DNA from: an uncultured Paracoccaceae bacterium
GTDB lineage: Bacteria > Pseudomonadota > Alphaproteobacteria > Rhodobacterales > Rhodobacteraceae
Assembly: GCA_947502145.1 (NCBI GenBank)
Contig: CANMYO010000002.1
Coordinates: forward strand, 434,001 to 498,000
Direction: 5' to 3'
Length of the DNA: 64,000 nucleotides
Program-made: the position numbers and the translations under genes
The notes under the pieces: model-generated
Told to the model about the DNA's origin: nothing
The model's database searches: none
Seen by the model: the letters and a program-made list of their open reading frames with translations, nothing else
Part shown: piece by piece, positions 18,377-28,212 of the stretch
Position numbering within the stretch: position 1 is the first letter of the stretch
Layout: every line of letters begins with the position of its first letter

Positions 18377-18463
18377 TTCCGATTTCCTCCAAAAAACGTC
18401 CAGCCAAGCACCGGCCCGCTCCCCCGCGTTCTCTCAGCGCTCAGTAGTAACGTTTTTATTAAA

Positions 18464-18490
18464 GCAAGTAACTTTTATATTTGCAAGTGC
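18464..18490 (-). promoter_or_regulatory. Operator/promoter element of the system A operon (shared motif)
   Basis: Plus-strand GCAAG half-sites at 18464 and 18483 flank an AT-rich core. The block 18470-18489 matches 29395-29414 at 17 of 20 positions, in the same orientation relative to the genes. Read towards the gene, TTGCAA could be a -35 and TTAATA, 18 bases on, a -10. It lies about 90 bases before the binding-protein start. Likely target of the IclR protein encoded at 30339, by inference. Confidence 0.6.
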
Positions 18491-18701
18491 CGGATGCATG
18501 GAAGTTGCGTGAAATTTCGGCAAAATCAGGGTTTCTCAACCGGTTTGGGGAAACAGGCGAATGAATTTAAAAAACAATCGGTTAGGGATGTGACAAGCCG
18601 TCGCGATTGCGGCAGCAGCGACCAAGACGGGGCGTGTCAAATCATCCGTCGCCCTGTGCATTCAACTGCGATACGCCTGCCAAACGTGTAAATTTCCGAT
18701 G
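18491..18701. other. Intergenic region without recognised gene
   Basis: The space between the shared operator and the aldehyde dehydrogenase operon end. It contains short frames only, none with a ribosome binding site, and no further motif that I recognise. Confidence 0.4.
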
Positions 18702-18730
18702 TGACACACCCGATTTTGACGGGCATGTCA
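18702..18730 (-). terminator. Candidate terminator of the 29355-18750 operon
   Basis: An inverted repeat TGACACACCCG - ATTTTGA - CGGGCATGTCA can form an eleven-pair stem (two G-T wobbles when read as minus-strand RNA) 20 bases after the aldehyde dehydrogenase stop. No T-run follows, so it may instead be a 3'-end stabilising hairpin. Confidence 0.45.
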
Positions 18731-18749
18731 TATCACGTTTTCTTGCAGG

Positions 18750-20183
18750 TCAGAATTTTTGATAGACGGTTCTCTTTTGCAGGTAACCTTCGATCCCGTG
18801 CATCCCGTCTTCGCCCCCAACACCGCTGAGCTTGTGCCCGTTGTGGTAGCCTTGAATGTAGCCAACGATACCGGAGTTCAAAAAGATTGTGCCGGTCTCG
18901 AGCCGCTGAATGGCATCCCAATAGATCGACGGATTCTGCGTCCAAAGATAGGCCGAAAGTCCATCCGGGCGCGCATTTGCGATGGCGAGCGCCTCTTCAT
19001 AATCGGCGACGCGTACAATGGGCAGGACCGGGCCAAATATCTCTTCCTGCACGGCCGTGGAATCCGGCTTTGCGTTGACCAGAACGGTGGGTTCATACCA
19101 GTTGCCCGATTTGAACGCATCCCCGTCTGGCCGCTTGCCGCCCATCGCGATTTCTGCGCCGTCAGCGACGGAGTCTGCGACGATCCTTTCCACGCGCTCA
19201 AGTGCGGCGGGGGTGGTGATTGGACCCATGCCGCCATTTGTCGCCGGATCGCCAACGTGCACTTCAGCTGCGCGTTTCAGCAGTTTCTGTGTGAATTCAT
19301 CTGCAACGGCCTCTTCCACCAAGACCGTTTCGTTGCAAATGCAGACCTGACCGGCATTGGCAAAGCGTGCGATGACTGCGGCCTCAACCGCGGCATCAAT
19401 ATCTGCATCCTTTAGGACGATGAACGGAGCGCTTCCGCCAAGTTCCAGCGACAGCGCGGTGATGTTCTTTGATGACGCCTCGGCAACCATTTGGCCCGCA
19501 CGAATGGAGCCTGTGAGGGTGATCATGCGGACAATCGGACTGGTCGTAAGTGGCGCGCCAACATCGGCACCCGTTCCGGTAAGCATATTGATAACGCCAG
19601 GGGGAACGCCTGCCTCTTGCACAATGCGGCAGAACACAGAAGCGGTGACTGGCGTCGCCTCGTGCGGTTTGATGATCATGGTGTTACCGGTGACAAGAGC
19701 CGGACCCGCTTTACGGCCAATCAGTGCCAGCGGGTAATTGTAAGCGCAAAGCCCGAGCGTGACACCATAGGGTACTTTGTAGATGTAAAGCTGTTCACGT
19801 GGATTGTCAGACGGCAGGATATCGCCGCGGAGGCGGCGTGCAGCTTCTGCGGCGTAAGTGAAATAACGGATGGTGTCGGTGACTTCACCGGCGGCTTCGG
19901 CTTTGGTCTTACCTTGCTCCATCACCAGCAAATCTTCAAACAGATCCCGTTCGGATTCGATCCCGGCAGCGATTTCATAAATGTATTTTGCGCGTTCGAA
20001 TGCAGGAAGCATTTGCCAAGAGCGTTGGGCGATCTGTGAACTTTCAAGTGCCCTTGCGACATCATCCGGCGTGCAGGCGGGCACTTCTGCCCATTGTTCG
20101 CCATTGGCCGGATTGTATACCGGCATACGCGCACCGTTGGAGGCCTCAACCCATTCATTGTCGATAAAACATTTGTAAAACAT
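18750..20183 (-). CDS. Aldehyde dehydrogenase, AldA-like (glycol/lactaldehyde type)
   Basis: A 477-residue NAD(P)-dependent aldehyde dehydrogenase. Catalytic elements: the [11 protein letters not shown] region with the oxyanion Asn, LELGGSAPF with the general-base Glu, and the nucleophile Cys in [10 protein letters not shown]. The tail [16 protein letters not shown]...YLQKRTVYQ closely follows that of Escherichia coli AldA, so glycolaldehyde- or lactaldehyde-like hydroxyaldehydes are plausible substrates. The ATG at 20183 has AGGCGAAG upstream; a TTG at 20210 would overlap the ATPase gene. It is the final gene of the long catabolic operon. Confidence 0.92.
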   Translation of the reverse strand: MFYKCFIDNEWVEASNGARMPVYNPANGEQWAEVPACTPDDVARALESSQIAQRSWQMLPAFERAKYIYEIAAGIESERDLFEDLLVMEQGKTKAEAAGEVTDTIRYFTYAAEAARRLRGDILPSDNPREQLYIYKVPYGVTLGLCAYNYPLALIGRKAGPALVTGNTMIIKPHEATPVTASVFCRIVQEAGVPPGVINMLTGTGADVGAPLTTSPIVRMITLTGSIRAGQMVAEASSKNITALSLELGGSAPFIVLKDADIDAAVEAAVIARFANAGQVCICNETVLVEEAVADEFTQKLLKRAAEVHVGDPATNGGMGPITTPAALERVERIVADSVADGAEIAMGGKRPDGDAFKSGNWYEPTVLVNAKPDSTAVQEEIFGPVLPIVRVADYEEALAIANARPDGLSAYLWTQNPSIYWDAIQRLETGTIFLNSGIVGYIQGYHNGHKLSGVGGEDGMHGIEGYLQKRTVYQKF

Positions 20184-20206
20184 GGTCTTCGCCTTTCCTG
20201 TTCGCG

Positions 20207-21706
20207 TCAATGTGGCTGGCCAACGCCAGCCATGTCAGAGAGCATCTGGTCTTTTTCGAAATTGGGGTACGTGTATTCAGATACCGGGCTGCCTTGATAA
20301 AGCGTGATCACGCGGTCCGCGAGCATGATGACCTCGTCGATTTCATAGGACAGGATCAGGATTGCAACGCCGCGCTCTGACAGCTCTTCGATGATGCGGT
20401 AAATGTCCGCCTTGGCGTGCACGTCGATGCCGCGTGTTGGCTCCAGCAAGATCAGAAATTCAAGATCGGGATCAAGCCAGCGCGAGAAACAGATTTTTTG
20501 CTTGTTGCCGCCTGACAGGAACCGGATTTCCTGATCGGGAGAAGATGTTTTCGTAGAGGTGTCAGCAATTGCCTTGTTGACCAGCGTGTCAATGCGCTTG
20601 CCGTCGATGATGCCGCCACGCACGGATTTTTCAAGGAAGGGCAGGGCGATGTTGTCGCGCACGGATAACTGCGGCAGGATCCCGTTCTTATCCCTGTTTT
20701 CTGTTACGAGCCCCATGCCATCACGTACCGATGCCGCCGGGCCGCGCCCCGGTTTGAGCTGCTTCCCACCGTAGGAAATTGTACCGGAATAGTCCGCATC
20801 CAAGCCAAAGATCGCCTTGGCAATTTCAGGTGCACCGCAGCCGCGCAGACCCGTCAAAACCAGAATCTCGCCGCGCCGCACATCAAATGAGATGTCATTA
20901 TATGTGCCTGGCTTTGTCAGCGTTGAAACAGAAAGCGTGACATTGCCGTCGATATCCTTGTGGGGTTTAACGAAACCGTCCAATTCGGTGCCGGTCATCG
21001 TCTTAATCACTGCGTCCTCTGTTGTTTTGGCTGTTCGTTCGGAGAGGACGATCTTGCCGTCGCGCATCACGGTGACCTGTTCGGCGATGCCAAAAATTTC
21101 AGGCATATGATGCGAGATGTAGATGATCGATATGCCTTCGGATTTCATTCGGCGAATGAATTCAAACAAGCGGCCTTTGTCTTCCTCGGACAGGGCTGAC
21201 GTTGGTTCGTCCATCACGATCAGCCAACTATCCGACATCAACGCGCGGATGATTTCGACAATTTGTTTTTCGCCGGAGTTCAGCTCTCGGACAGGGCGGT
21301 TAGGGTCAAGATCAAGACCAAAGCGATCAAGCTGCTGTTTGACCCGTCGCGCCATTTCGCTTTTGTCGAGAAAGGGCCCGTTGCGCCGCAACTCCCGGCC
21401 AAGAAAGATGTTGCCCGCGACCGTCAGTTCATTGATCAGCGAATATTCTTGATGGATCATTGAAATGCCAAGGCGGCCCGCGTCGGCGGGCGCGGCAATT
21501 TCAACCCGCTCGCCGTTCACCTCAATGATGCCTTCGTCGCGGGAAATGACGCCGCCCAAAACTTTCATCAAGGTTGATTTACCTGCACCGTTCAGACCAA
21601 CAAGCGCGTGCACCTCGCCAGACACACAAGAGAAATCAACGTTGTCCAGCGCACGGGTGGCAAAGAAGCTTTTTCCGATGCCTTTCATGTCAATACGTTT
21701 AGTCAT
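20207..21706 (-). CDS. CUT2 ABC transporter ATP-binding protein, system B
   Basis: A 499-residue double-ABC ATPase (RbsA type). First domain: Walker [10 protein letters not shown], signature [10 protein letters not shown] (a departure from LSGGQ, tolerated in this family). Second domain: altered Walker [10 protein letters not shown], signature LSGGNKQKI and Walker [11 protein letters not shown], where Leu replaces the usual phenylalanine and Leu-Glu the Asp-Glu pair. Only the first site is likely to hydrolyse ATP efficiently. Coupled by ATGA to the permease gene upstream. Confidence 0.93.
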   Translation of the reverse strand: MTKRIDMKGIGKSFFATRALDNVDFSCVSGEVHALVGLNGAGKSTLMKVLGGVISRDEGIIEVNGERVEIAAPADAGRLGISMIHQEYSLINELTVAGNIFLGRELRRNGPFLDKSEMARRVKQQLDRFGLDLDPNRPVRELNSGEKQIVEIIRALMSDSWLIVMDEPTSALSEEDKGRLFEFIRRMKSEGISIIYISHHMPEIFGIAEQVTVMRDGKIVLSERTAKTTEDAVIKTMTGTELDGFVKPHKDIDGNVTLSVSTLTKPGTYNDISFDVRRGEILVLTGLRGCGAPEIAKAIFGLDADYSGTISYGGKQLKPGRGPAASVRDGMGLVTENRDKNGILPQLSVRDNIALPFLEKSVRGGIIDGKRIDTLVNKAIADTSTKTSSPDQEIRFLSGGNKQKICFSRWLDPDLEFLILLEPTRGIDVHAKADIYRIIEELSERGVAILILSYEIDEVIMLADRVITLYQGSPVSEYTYPNFEKDQMLSDMAGVGQPH

Positions 21707-22677
21707 ACCGATTTGCCCCGCTGGGTATAAGTATCCAAGAGAACGACCCCCAAGAGGATCATGCCTTTGATCAGGCTTTGCAGGTATGGATTGGTGCCTG
21801 TCAGGACCAAGCCATTGATGATAATCCCGTAGAGAAGAACGCCCAGTATGGTGCCAAGTAGGCGCCCACGTCCGCCTGAAAGCGCCGTTCCGCCGAGGAT
21901 CACGGCTGTGATCGCATCAAACTCCAGGAAGAGCCCGGCCCAGGGTTGACCCGATGAAACGCGACCCACCGTGACGATGGCAGACAAGCCCGCCAATGCG
22001 CCAGAAAGGACATAGATCCAAACGACACTGCGTTCAGGTCGCCGGCCAAGGACAAAAGCCGTGTTGAAATTTGAACCAGCGGCATAGACGTTGCGACCAA
22101 ATGTCGTGCGGTACAGCAGGACGGACAGAGCGATGAACATCAGTGCGACAAAAGGGATCACGACCGGGAGGTTGTTCCAGCTGGTGCCGCCGAGCCAGAG
22201 AAAAGCTGCGTTGTCGACATTGATCGAATCCGCGTCATATATCACCAGCGCGAGACCCCGCGCCAAGGCAAAGGTCGCAAGTGTGACCATGAAGGCAGAC
22301 AATCGTAAGCGGCCAATAAAGACGCCATTCACCCAGCCAATCGCCATACCCGCGAGCAGGGCGCAAATGAAACCGATTGTCGCCGATCCGGTTGTTGTCA
22401 GGGCAACAACACCAACCCCACCGGAAAACGCCACGTTAGAGCCAACGCTGAGGTCAATGCCGCCCGTCAGCATGATAAACGTCATGCCCATTGAGACCAA
22501 GAACAGCACCGAAATGGAGCGCAGCAAAATCCCGACATTGGTAATCGAGTAGAAATTGCTGTTTGCAAGACTGAACCCAACAGAGGCAATTACGATCAGG
22601 CCGACCAGTACGGCATAGCGCAGCATCAGGCCATCCAATGCGAATGTGCGGCGCGGCGAAACGGCGGCATCAGACAT
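21703..22677 (-). CDS. CUT2 ABC transporter permease, system B (second)
   Basis: A 324-residue RbsC-family permease with TGGIDLSVGSNVAFSG near residue 70 and ILGGTALSGGRGRLLG near residue 255. It lies 72 bases downstream of the binding-protein gene, after a strong hairpin, and is coupled to the ATPase gene. It forms the translocation pore with the 23842-24798 permease, by analogy with other two-permease CUT2 systems. Confidence 0.92.
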   Translation of the reverse strand: MSDAAVSPRRTFALDGLMLRYAVLVGLIVIASVGFSLANSNFYSITNVGILLRSISVLFLVSMGMTFIMLTGGIDLSVGSNVAFSGGVGVVALTTTGSATIGFICALLAGMAIGWVNGVFIGRLRLSAFMVTLATFALARGLALVIYDADSINVDNAAFLWLGGTSWNNLPVVIPFVALMFIALSVLLYRTTFGRNVYAAGSNFNTAFVLGRRPERSVVWIYVLSGALAGLSAIVTVGRVSSGQPWAGLFLEFDAITAVILGGTALSGGRGRLLGTILGVLLYGIIINGLVLTGTNPYLQSLIKGMILLGVVLLDTYTQRGKSV

Positions 22678-22710
22678 GTTTGCTCTCCTTGGGTATCAAA
22701 ATTCGGGGGC

Positions 22711-22741
22711 TGCCCCGGCAGACGCGTGGCCTGCCGGGGCA
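22711..22741. other. Strong intra-operon hairpin after the system B binding-protein gene
   Basis: TGCCCCGGCAG - nine-base loop - CTGCCGGGGCA, a perfect GC-rich eleven-base-pair stem eight bases after the binding-protein stop. It lacks a T-run. It occupies the same relative position as the hairpin at 17378-17405 in system A and probably sets differential mRNA levels. Confidence 0.7.
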
Positions 22742-22749
22742 ATACTTAT

Positions 22750-23787
22750 TTATTGAACGGAGTCCGGACCGAACTCGAGGTAGCCTTTGGTCGCAACTTC
22801 AAGTGCGCGATCCACGTAGAAGACTTCAATGTCTTCCGGGAACCCGTTTGCCAGGGCTTTTTCGTGATTGGCTTCAGACAGAACCAATGGTGTGAAGAAG
22901 TCATAGACCTTGTCCAATTCTTCACCCTTGTGGATCCGGTAGGCCATCTGCACAAAGTTCCAGCCCTCGCGGGTACCTGACAAAAGAATGTCAGCCATCA
23001 CGTTGCCACCTTCCATCTGCTGGATGATCGGCACGTCACCGTCGTAACCGTAGAACTGCAGATCATCACGACCACTGTTCTGCGCCACTGCAATTGCAGG
23101 GTACATATAGCCATCCGTAACACCCGAGATCGCGTCCAGATCAGGGAATTGGGTTAACCAGTTTTCGGCGATCGACTGTGCCTTAACAGTGTCCCAATCG
23201 GCAGGCTGCTCGGCCACGACTTCGATGTTGTCACAGCTGCTGATGCCCTCAAGAATCCCTTGACGGCGTGCTTCGCCGGATGGGTTACCCGCCTGGCCCA
23301 GCATCACACCGACCTGAAATGGCTCTCCGCCAGAGAGTGCACACATCGCCAGACCTTGGTTGCGGCCGTTGGTCACGTCACCAAGGGTAAAGCTGTAATC
23401 GGCGCTTTCCATGGGGGAGTGTACGGCAATCCAAGTGATGCCTTCGGCCTGAGCTTTGGCGACCAGCGGCTCAAACGCGTCAACGTTGATCGCGTTGACA
23501 AACATCACGTCCGGCTTTTCGTTGATGGTTACTTCGGCCTGCTGGATCATCTTTTCCAGTGACCCTTCTGCGGACAGCCAGCGCCCGGTTACTTCAAGAT
23601 CGCTGAAGGCTTCATCATAGGCTGCAATGGCATCCTCAAAGCCAGACAGCCATGCGACGTGGTATGGCGCAACGTGACCGTCATTGATGAAAACAATGTC
23701 CAGGGTCCCTTCATCCGCCAATGCTGTTGTGCCCATCAGGCCGCCAGCTACCGCGAGTGTCGCGGTCATTTTCTTTAGTATTGTCAT
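22750..23787 (-). CDS. CUT2-type substrate-binding protein, system B
   Basis: A 345-residue periplasmic binding protein with a Sec signal peptide of about 24 residues (MTILKKMTATLAVAGG..., cleavage near TALADE). Mature motifs include IVFINDGHVAPYHVAWLSGF, MFVNAINVDAFEP, WIAVHSPMES and FYGYDGDVPIIQQME, the last typical of the ribose-type fold. It resembles system A's binding protein only in fold, so the two importers probably prefer different but related ligands. AGGAGGA lies close upstream of the start. Confidence 0.9.
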   Translation of the reverse strand: MTILKKMTATLAVAGGLMGTTALADEGTLDIVFINDGHVAPYHVAWLSGFEDAIAAYDEAFSDLEVTGRWLSAEGSLEKMIQQAEVTINEKPDVMFVNAINVDAFEPLVAKAQAEGITWIAVHSPMESADYSFTLGDVTNGRNQGLAMCALSGGEPFQVGVMLGQAGNPSGEARRQGILEGISSCDNIEVVAEQPADWDTVKAQSIAENWLTQFPDLDAISGVTDGYMYPAIAVAQNSGRDDLQFYGYDGDVPIIQQMEGGNVMADILLSGTREGWNFVQMAYRIHKGEELDKVYDFFTPLVLSEANHEKALANGFPEDIEVFYVDRALEVATKGYLEFGPDSVQ

Positions 23788-23841
23788 TGGTCTTCCTCCT
23801 TGTTGATTTCGAAATGGGGCAGGGTGCCCCTGTTGTTGGCG

Positions 23842-24798
23842 TCAATGCGCGTCTGCCTGGCGCGATTGCCAAAGCATCCAGTTGATCGCCAATGCCGCGA
23901 GAATGACTGCGCCCTTGAAAACCTGGTGCCAGACGTCAACGACGTTCAGCAGGTTCAGCGCGTTATTGATGATGCCGATGAAGAGAAGCCCCCAGAAGGC
24001 TCCGCCGATGGTGCCCCGACCACCCAGGATCAGGGTGCCGCCAATGATGATGGCCGCGATGCCGTCCAGCAAAAGCCCGTTGCCATCCAGACCAGGCTGA
24101 ACAAATCCCATGCGCGAGGACAGCACCAATCCGGCAAAGCCACTGCAAAGGGCGGAAAACATGAAGATGCCAATTTTGACGCGATCGACATTGATCCCGG
24201 CAAGTTTGGCGTTTTCTTCGCTATTGCCGATCGCGACGACATATGCGCCCCAGCGCGTGTGATTGTAGACGACATAAGCAAGCGCAAAGAGTGCGATGAG
24301 GAACAGGAATGACCAGTACAGCCCCATAAACTTCCCCGCACCGACAAAGCGGAAGAAATCCCCGATCAGGAAAATCTGCTGCCCACGCGGGATGATCAGG
24401 CCTGACAGGCCCTGCGCCATGAACAGCGTTGAGAGAGTCACGATAAATGCGGGGAGCTTGAGCTTGGCGACAAGCACCCCGTTAAAGAATCCAAGTGCGA
24501 GCGAACAGACGATCACCGCAACAATCCCAACCGCAACGCCACCGGTCAGGCCAAAGAACACACCCAGCACGATGGCGAACAGGACGGAACCCATCCCCAT
24601 CGACAGGTCGATGTTGCCGGAAACAACCACGAAGAACTGGCCCAGCGCAATCAGCCCGATGGGTACGATCTGACGCGAAATCGCCGACATGTTGTCAACG
24701 CTGAGGAACCGCGGACTGACCATATAGAAGACAATGCAGAGAGCAATTGTCACAAAGACAATGTTGTGTTCTCGAAAGATTCTTGCGGTATTTGTCAT
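23842..24798 (-). CDS. CUT2 ABC transporter permease, system B (first)
   Basis: A 318-residue RbsC-family permease with VSGNIDLSMGMGSV near residue 60 and IIGGTLILGGRGTIGGAFWG near residue 255. The Asn in SGNIDLS replaces the Gly that is usual in this motif. One base separates it from the upstream GMC dehydrogenase gene, so uptake and first oxidation are coupled at the operon level. Confidence 0.92.
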   Translation of the reverse strand: MTNTARIFREHNIVFVTIALCIVFYMVSPRFLSVDNMSAISRQIVPIGLIALGQFFVVVSGNIDLSMGMGSVLFAIVLGVFFGLTGGVAVGIVAVIVCSLALGFFNGVLVAKLKLPAFIVTLSTLFMAQGLSGLIIPRGQQIFLIGDFFRFVGAGKFMGLYWSFLFLIALFALAYVVYNHTRWGAYVVAIGNSEENAKLAGINVDRVKIGIFMFSALCSGFAGLVLSSRMGFVQPGLDGNGLLLDGIAAIIIGGTLILGGRGTIGGAFWGLLFIGIINNALNLLNVVDVWHQVFKGAVILAALAINWMLWQSRQADAH

Positions 24799-24799
24799 G

Positions 24800-26422
24800 T
24801 CATAGATTTCCTAAAACCAGATCTGCACAGCGGTCGCCGATCATCATGGCAGGTGCATTGGTGTTCCCAGCGGGGATTTCTGGAACGGCGGACATATCGC
24901 AGATACGAAGACCGTCGATACCGCGGACCCGCAAACGCGCATCCAGTACCGCCATGGGGTCACCGTCAGCCCCCATTTTCGCTGTGCCAACTGGGTGATA
25001 ATTGGTCTTAACGAACCGGCGGCAGTGATCTTTCAGAGCGTCGTCGGAGAAATTGTCGGGCTTGGGCGCAACAATCTCTGATATTTTGTCCGCCATTGGC
25101 TTGGTTTCCATGGTTTCGCGGAAAAACCGCAGGCCCTTTACCATTTCGTCCATGTCACGCGGATCCTTGAGGAAGTTCGGTGAAATGGCAGGCATGTCGT
25201 CCGGATTTGCGGAGGCCAGTCTGACCTCCCCTTTCGAGTGTGGTTTGAGCAATACGATCTGGATTGAGACGCCATGCCCATCGCCAATTTCCTTGAGCTT
25301 GGCGTCATCAAGATACATGACCGGGATGCAGTAGGCCTCGTGGGATGGCGGCTTATCGCGCTCTGTCGGGTTCAGGAAAGTCGCGGCTTCAAGCCCCGTG
25401 GTGGTGATGCGACCGCGACCGAACAGTTTGAATTCGATGCCGTTGCGCAGCATATTCCAGCCGCTGTCCTGCTTCCAGTAGCCATATGGCCCATTTGCGC
25501 GCGCAACGATTGAAACGTCCGGGTGATCTTTGAGGTTTTGGCCAACGCCCGGCATGTCAGCAATGACGTCAATGCCATGTTCACGCAGGTGGTCGGCCGG
25601 GCCTAGCCCGGATAGCATCATCAACTTTGGTGTTATCAGCGCCCCCGCGGACAGGATGATCTCACCCTTGCTGCGCACCTGGTGAGTTGCACCGGACTTG
25701 TCTTTGTAGATCAATCCGACGGCACGATTGTTTTCGATAATGATTTTTTGGACCGCAGATTCCAGACGCAGTGTCAGATTGGGGTTCTTCATCAAGGGTT
25801 CGATAAAGGCATAGGCCGCCGAGACCCGCTGTCCGCGGTTGTAGGTAAACTGGAAATATCCCGCGCCACGTTGCGTCTTGCCGTTAAAGTCCGGGTTGAA
25901 CGGTTCGCCCTGCGCCTGAAGCGATTGCACAAACCAACGCGCCATGTCGTCAACATATCCAGGGTCCGAGACGATGAGCTTGCCCTCAGTGCCGTGCAAG
26001 TCGTCGTTGAACTTCTGATTGCCCTCTAACCGTTTGAAATGTGGAAGGACTTCTTCCCATGCCCAGCTGATTGAATCGTTGTTGCCACGCAGAATTTCAT
26101 GCCATTCATCATAGTCTGATGGTCGTCCTCTGACATAGGCCTGCCCATTCACCGACGATCCACCGCCCAGCACGTTGCCCTGTGGAATCTCGGCCCGACG
26201 GCCACCAAGATGTTCTTGCGGCACGGATTCATGCGTCTTGAAAAACTTGGAACCGTTCTTGAGCAGTTTGAAAACGCCCGGCGGCATATCAAGCAATGGG
26301 TGACGATGATGATAGCCAGCTTCAAGCAGCAAGACTTTGCTGCCTGCCTCTACCAGCCGCGAGGTTGCGACGCAGCCTGCTGAGCCGCCTCCAACTACGA
26401 TATGATCGAATTCTTCTGTCAC
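24800..26422 (-). CDS. GMC family FAD-dependent alcohol dehydrogenase (choline dehydrogenase-like)
   Basis: A 540-residue cytoplasmic flavoprotein. The N-terminal FAD-binding motif is VVGGGSAGCVATSRL with LLLEAG. The GMC signatures GNVLGGGSSVNGQAYVRG and GALITPKLMMLSGLGP are present. The C-terminal active-site pair is the histidine of NYHPVGTAKMG and the asparagine of GNTNAPAM. Members oxidise primary alcohols, including choline and polyols. No betB or choline transporter lies nearby, and the flanking sugar transporter argues for a polyol or hydroxy compound rather than choline. Confidence 0.92.
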   Translation of the reverse strand: MTEEFDHIVVGGGSAGCVATSRLVEAGSKVLLLEAGYHHRHPLLDMPPGVFKLLKNGSKFFKTHESVPQEHLGGRRAEIPQGNVLGGGSSVNGQAYVRGRPSDYDEWHEILRGNNDSISWAWEEVLPHFKRLEGNQKFNDDLHGTEGKLIVSDPGYVDDMARWFVQSLQAQGEPFNPDFNGKTQRGAGYFQFTYNRGQRVSAAYAFIEPLMKNPNLTLRLESAVQKIIIENNRAVGLIYKDKSGATHQVRSKGEIILSAGALITPKLMMLSGLGPADHLREHGIDVIADMPGVGQNLKDHPDVSIVARANGPYGYWKQDSGWNMLRNGIEFKLFGRGRITTTGLEAATFLNPTERDKPPSHEAYCIPVMYLDDAKLKEIGDGHGVSIQIVLLKPHSKGEVRLASANPDDMPAISPNFLKDPRDMDEMVKGLRFFRETMETKPMADKISEIVAPKPDNFSDDALKDHCRRFVKTNYHPVGTAKMGADGDPMAVLDARLRVRGIDGLRICDMSAVPEIPAGNTNAPAMMIGDRCADLVLGNL

Positions 26423-26443
26423 GTGTCCCCCCCGGAAACGTTG

Positions 26444-27496
26444 CTATGAGTCTGCGTTGCCACTTCCCATCAGAATGATCTTTCCGAACGCCTCCCCCGA
26501 CGCCATGAATTCAAGTGCTGTTCCGGCCTCCGCGAGTGGAAACGCCCGAGCTGTCAAAACGTCAAAGTCGATGCTGCCCGATTCAATCAGCTGCACCGCC
26601 TCTTCAAATTCGCGGTTGAACTGAAAGGATCCGACAATTGCGATTTCCTTCAACATGATCAAATGCAATGCGATCTCGGCCGATCGCATTTGAATATTGC
26701 TCAGTATCGCGATCTTGCCCTTTTGGCGGACCGCTTTCAGCGCTGTGTTGAACGCCGGAATGGCCCCGCTGGCCTCAACAACAACGTCAAAGGCTTTTTC
26801 AATGTCAGCGTCATCGTATTCGCCAGCGATCAGGCCGGTTTTGGCGCCCGCCTTTTTGGCAACTGCAACTGCATTGGGCCGCAGGTCGAGTGCGGTGACC
26901 TCCGCGCCCCGTGCGGCTGCCCCGGCAATTGCCAGGAGCCCCATCGGACCGCAGCCGGTGACAAGTACCTTTTGGCCCGCTTCTACACCGCCTTTGTTCA
27001 ATGCATGCAGGGCACAGGCCAGCGGTTCGGCGAACGTCAGGTGGCACGGATCTACATGCGCGGCGACTGGCCGGCAGCATCTTGCAGGGTGATCAATTGA
27101 ATCACGAAAGAACCCATCCAAATGCGGGACCGTTGTTGCCGATCCAGGAAATTTCTTGGAAGTGCAGAGGTTCTCTTCACCTCGTTTGCAGGCCTCGCAT
27201 GTTTGACAGTTCATGATCGGATTGAGCGCGACCAATTCGCCGACCTTGAGGTCAGATCCGTTCGGGTTCACCACGTAGGCGCAGGCCTCGTGGCCAAGCG
27301 TGACTGGGTTTTGCAAAAGAAACCCGGCGTTCGCAAACTGTGAATAGTAGTGCAAGTCTGTGCCGCAAAGACTGGCAACCGCAAGTCGAAGTCGCGCGTG
27401 GCCTTGCGGCGTATCTGACGTGCCTTGCGGCGCAGTCGAGACCATTTTTGCTGCAGTCAGTTTGGTTTCGATTTTTGACACGGTTTTGTCTTTCAA
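26444..27496 (-). CDS. Zinc-dependent alcohol dehydrogenase, L-idonate 5-dehydrogenase-like
   Basis: A 350-residue medium-chain dehydrogenase. Catalytic zinc ligands lie in LCGTDLHYY (Cys) and LGHEACA (His-Glu). Structural zinc is held by CQTCEACKRGEENLC. The Rossmann motif is VTGCGPMGLLAI. The layout, including PHLDGFFRD and FAEPLACALHA, follows L-idonate 5-dehydrogenase (IdnD) and sorbitol-type enzymes that oxidise secondary hydroxyls of sugar acids or polyols. It overlaps the SDR gene by four bases, recalling idnD-idnO pairings. The exact substrate is not known. Confidence 0.88.
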   Translation of the reverse strand: MKDKTVSKIETKLTAAKMVSTAPQGTSDTPQGHARLRLAVASLCGTDLHYYSQFANAGFLLQNPVTLGHEACAYVVNPNGSDLKVGELVALNPIMNCQTCEACKRGEENLCTSKKFPGSATTVPHLDGFFRDSIDHPARCCRPVAAHVDPCHLTFAEPLACALHALNKGGVEAGQKVLVTGCGPMGLLAIAGAAARGAEVTALDLRPNAVAVAKKAGAKTGLIAGEYDDADIEKAFDVVVEASGAIPAFNTALKAVRQKGKIAILSNIQMRSAEIALHLIMLKEIAIVGSFQFNREFEEAVQLIESGSIDFDVLTARAFPLAEAGTALEFMASGEAFGKIILMGSGNADS

Positions 27497-28209
27497 AATC
27501 CGATGGCGTAGCCGCCGTCAACGGGCAGATTGACCCCGTTGACGTAGGCCGCCTGATCGGAGGCGAGATAATAGATGGTGTTGGCTACGTCTTGGGGCGT
27601 GCCAAAGCGATGGGTTGGAATGCGCGCCTCGATCCGGTCCCGGCGTGCCGGATCCTTTGCAAGGATCGCGCGCGTCATGTCGGTGTCAATGAAGCCAGGG
27701 CTGACCGCATTGCAGCGGATCCCAAACGGTGCAGCGTCTACTGCGACTGAGCGGGTCAACCCGACCACCGCGGTTTTGGCTGTGACATAAGCGGCAGAGG
27801 CGGGCAGGGCCATGATGCCGCCCATCGAGGCGACATTCACAATCGCGCCACCAGTTTCACGATGCAGGGCAACATAACGACCGCAGGCCGCGAACATGGC
27901 CCGCACATTTACGTCGAGCACTTTGTCCAATTCGTCCGAAGAGACATCCCAGACCGGCTTTTTCAGATGAACGCCAGCATTATTGATCAATGCGGCGATT
28001 GGGCCGGATTCTTTGTGTATGCCAGCCAGCCAGGACGCATCCTTGTCGGCTGCGATGTCGTGTTCATGAAAGATACAGCTTGTGCCCAGCACTTCAACGT
28101 CAGCGCGGCTGCGTGCAACCACATGGACGTCATATCCAGCGTCGATGAACCGCTTGGACTGGCTTAGCCCAAGACCTTTATTTCCACCTGTGATGACGGC
28201 GACGGGCAT
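27493..28209 (-). CDS. Short-chain dehydrogenase/reductase (gluconate 5-dehydrogenase-like)
   Basis: A 238-residue classical SDR. Cofactor motif TGGNKGLG, structural NNAG in INNAGVHLKKP, catalytic Ser in NVASMGG, and YVTAK with catalytic Tyr and Lys. The NNAGxxxKKP variant and the C-terminal VNGVNLPVDGGYAIGF resemble sugar-acid 5-dehydrogenases (IdnO/Gno type) and 3-oxoacyl reductases. Unusually, the motif following TGGNKGLG lacks the common I in GxGIG. It lies three bases downstream of the solute-binding-like gene. Confidence 0.88.
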   Translation of the reverse strand: MPVAVITGGNKGLGLSQSKRFIDAGYDVHVVARSRADVEVLGTSCIFHEHDIAADKDASWLAGIHKESGPIAALINNAGVHLKKPVWDVSSDELDKVLDVNVRAMFAACGRYVALHRETGGAIVNVASMGGIMALPASAAYVTAKTAVVGLTRSVAVDAAPFGIRCNAVSPGFIDTDMTRAILAKDPARRDRIEARIPTHRFGTPQDVANTIYYLASDQAAYVNGVNLPVDGGYAIGF

Positions 28210-28212
28210 CAG

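Noticed and set aside
24800-26422. Choline-glycine betaine pathway (betA)
   Set aside because: No betB, betI or choline importer in the region; the sugar-type importers and AldA-like enzyme point elsewhere.
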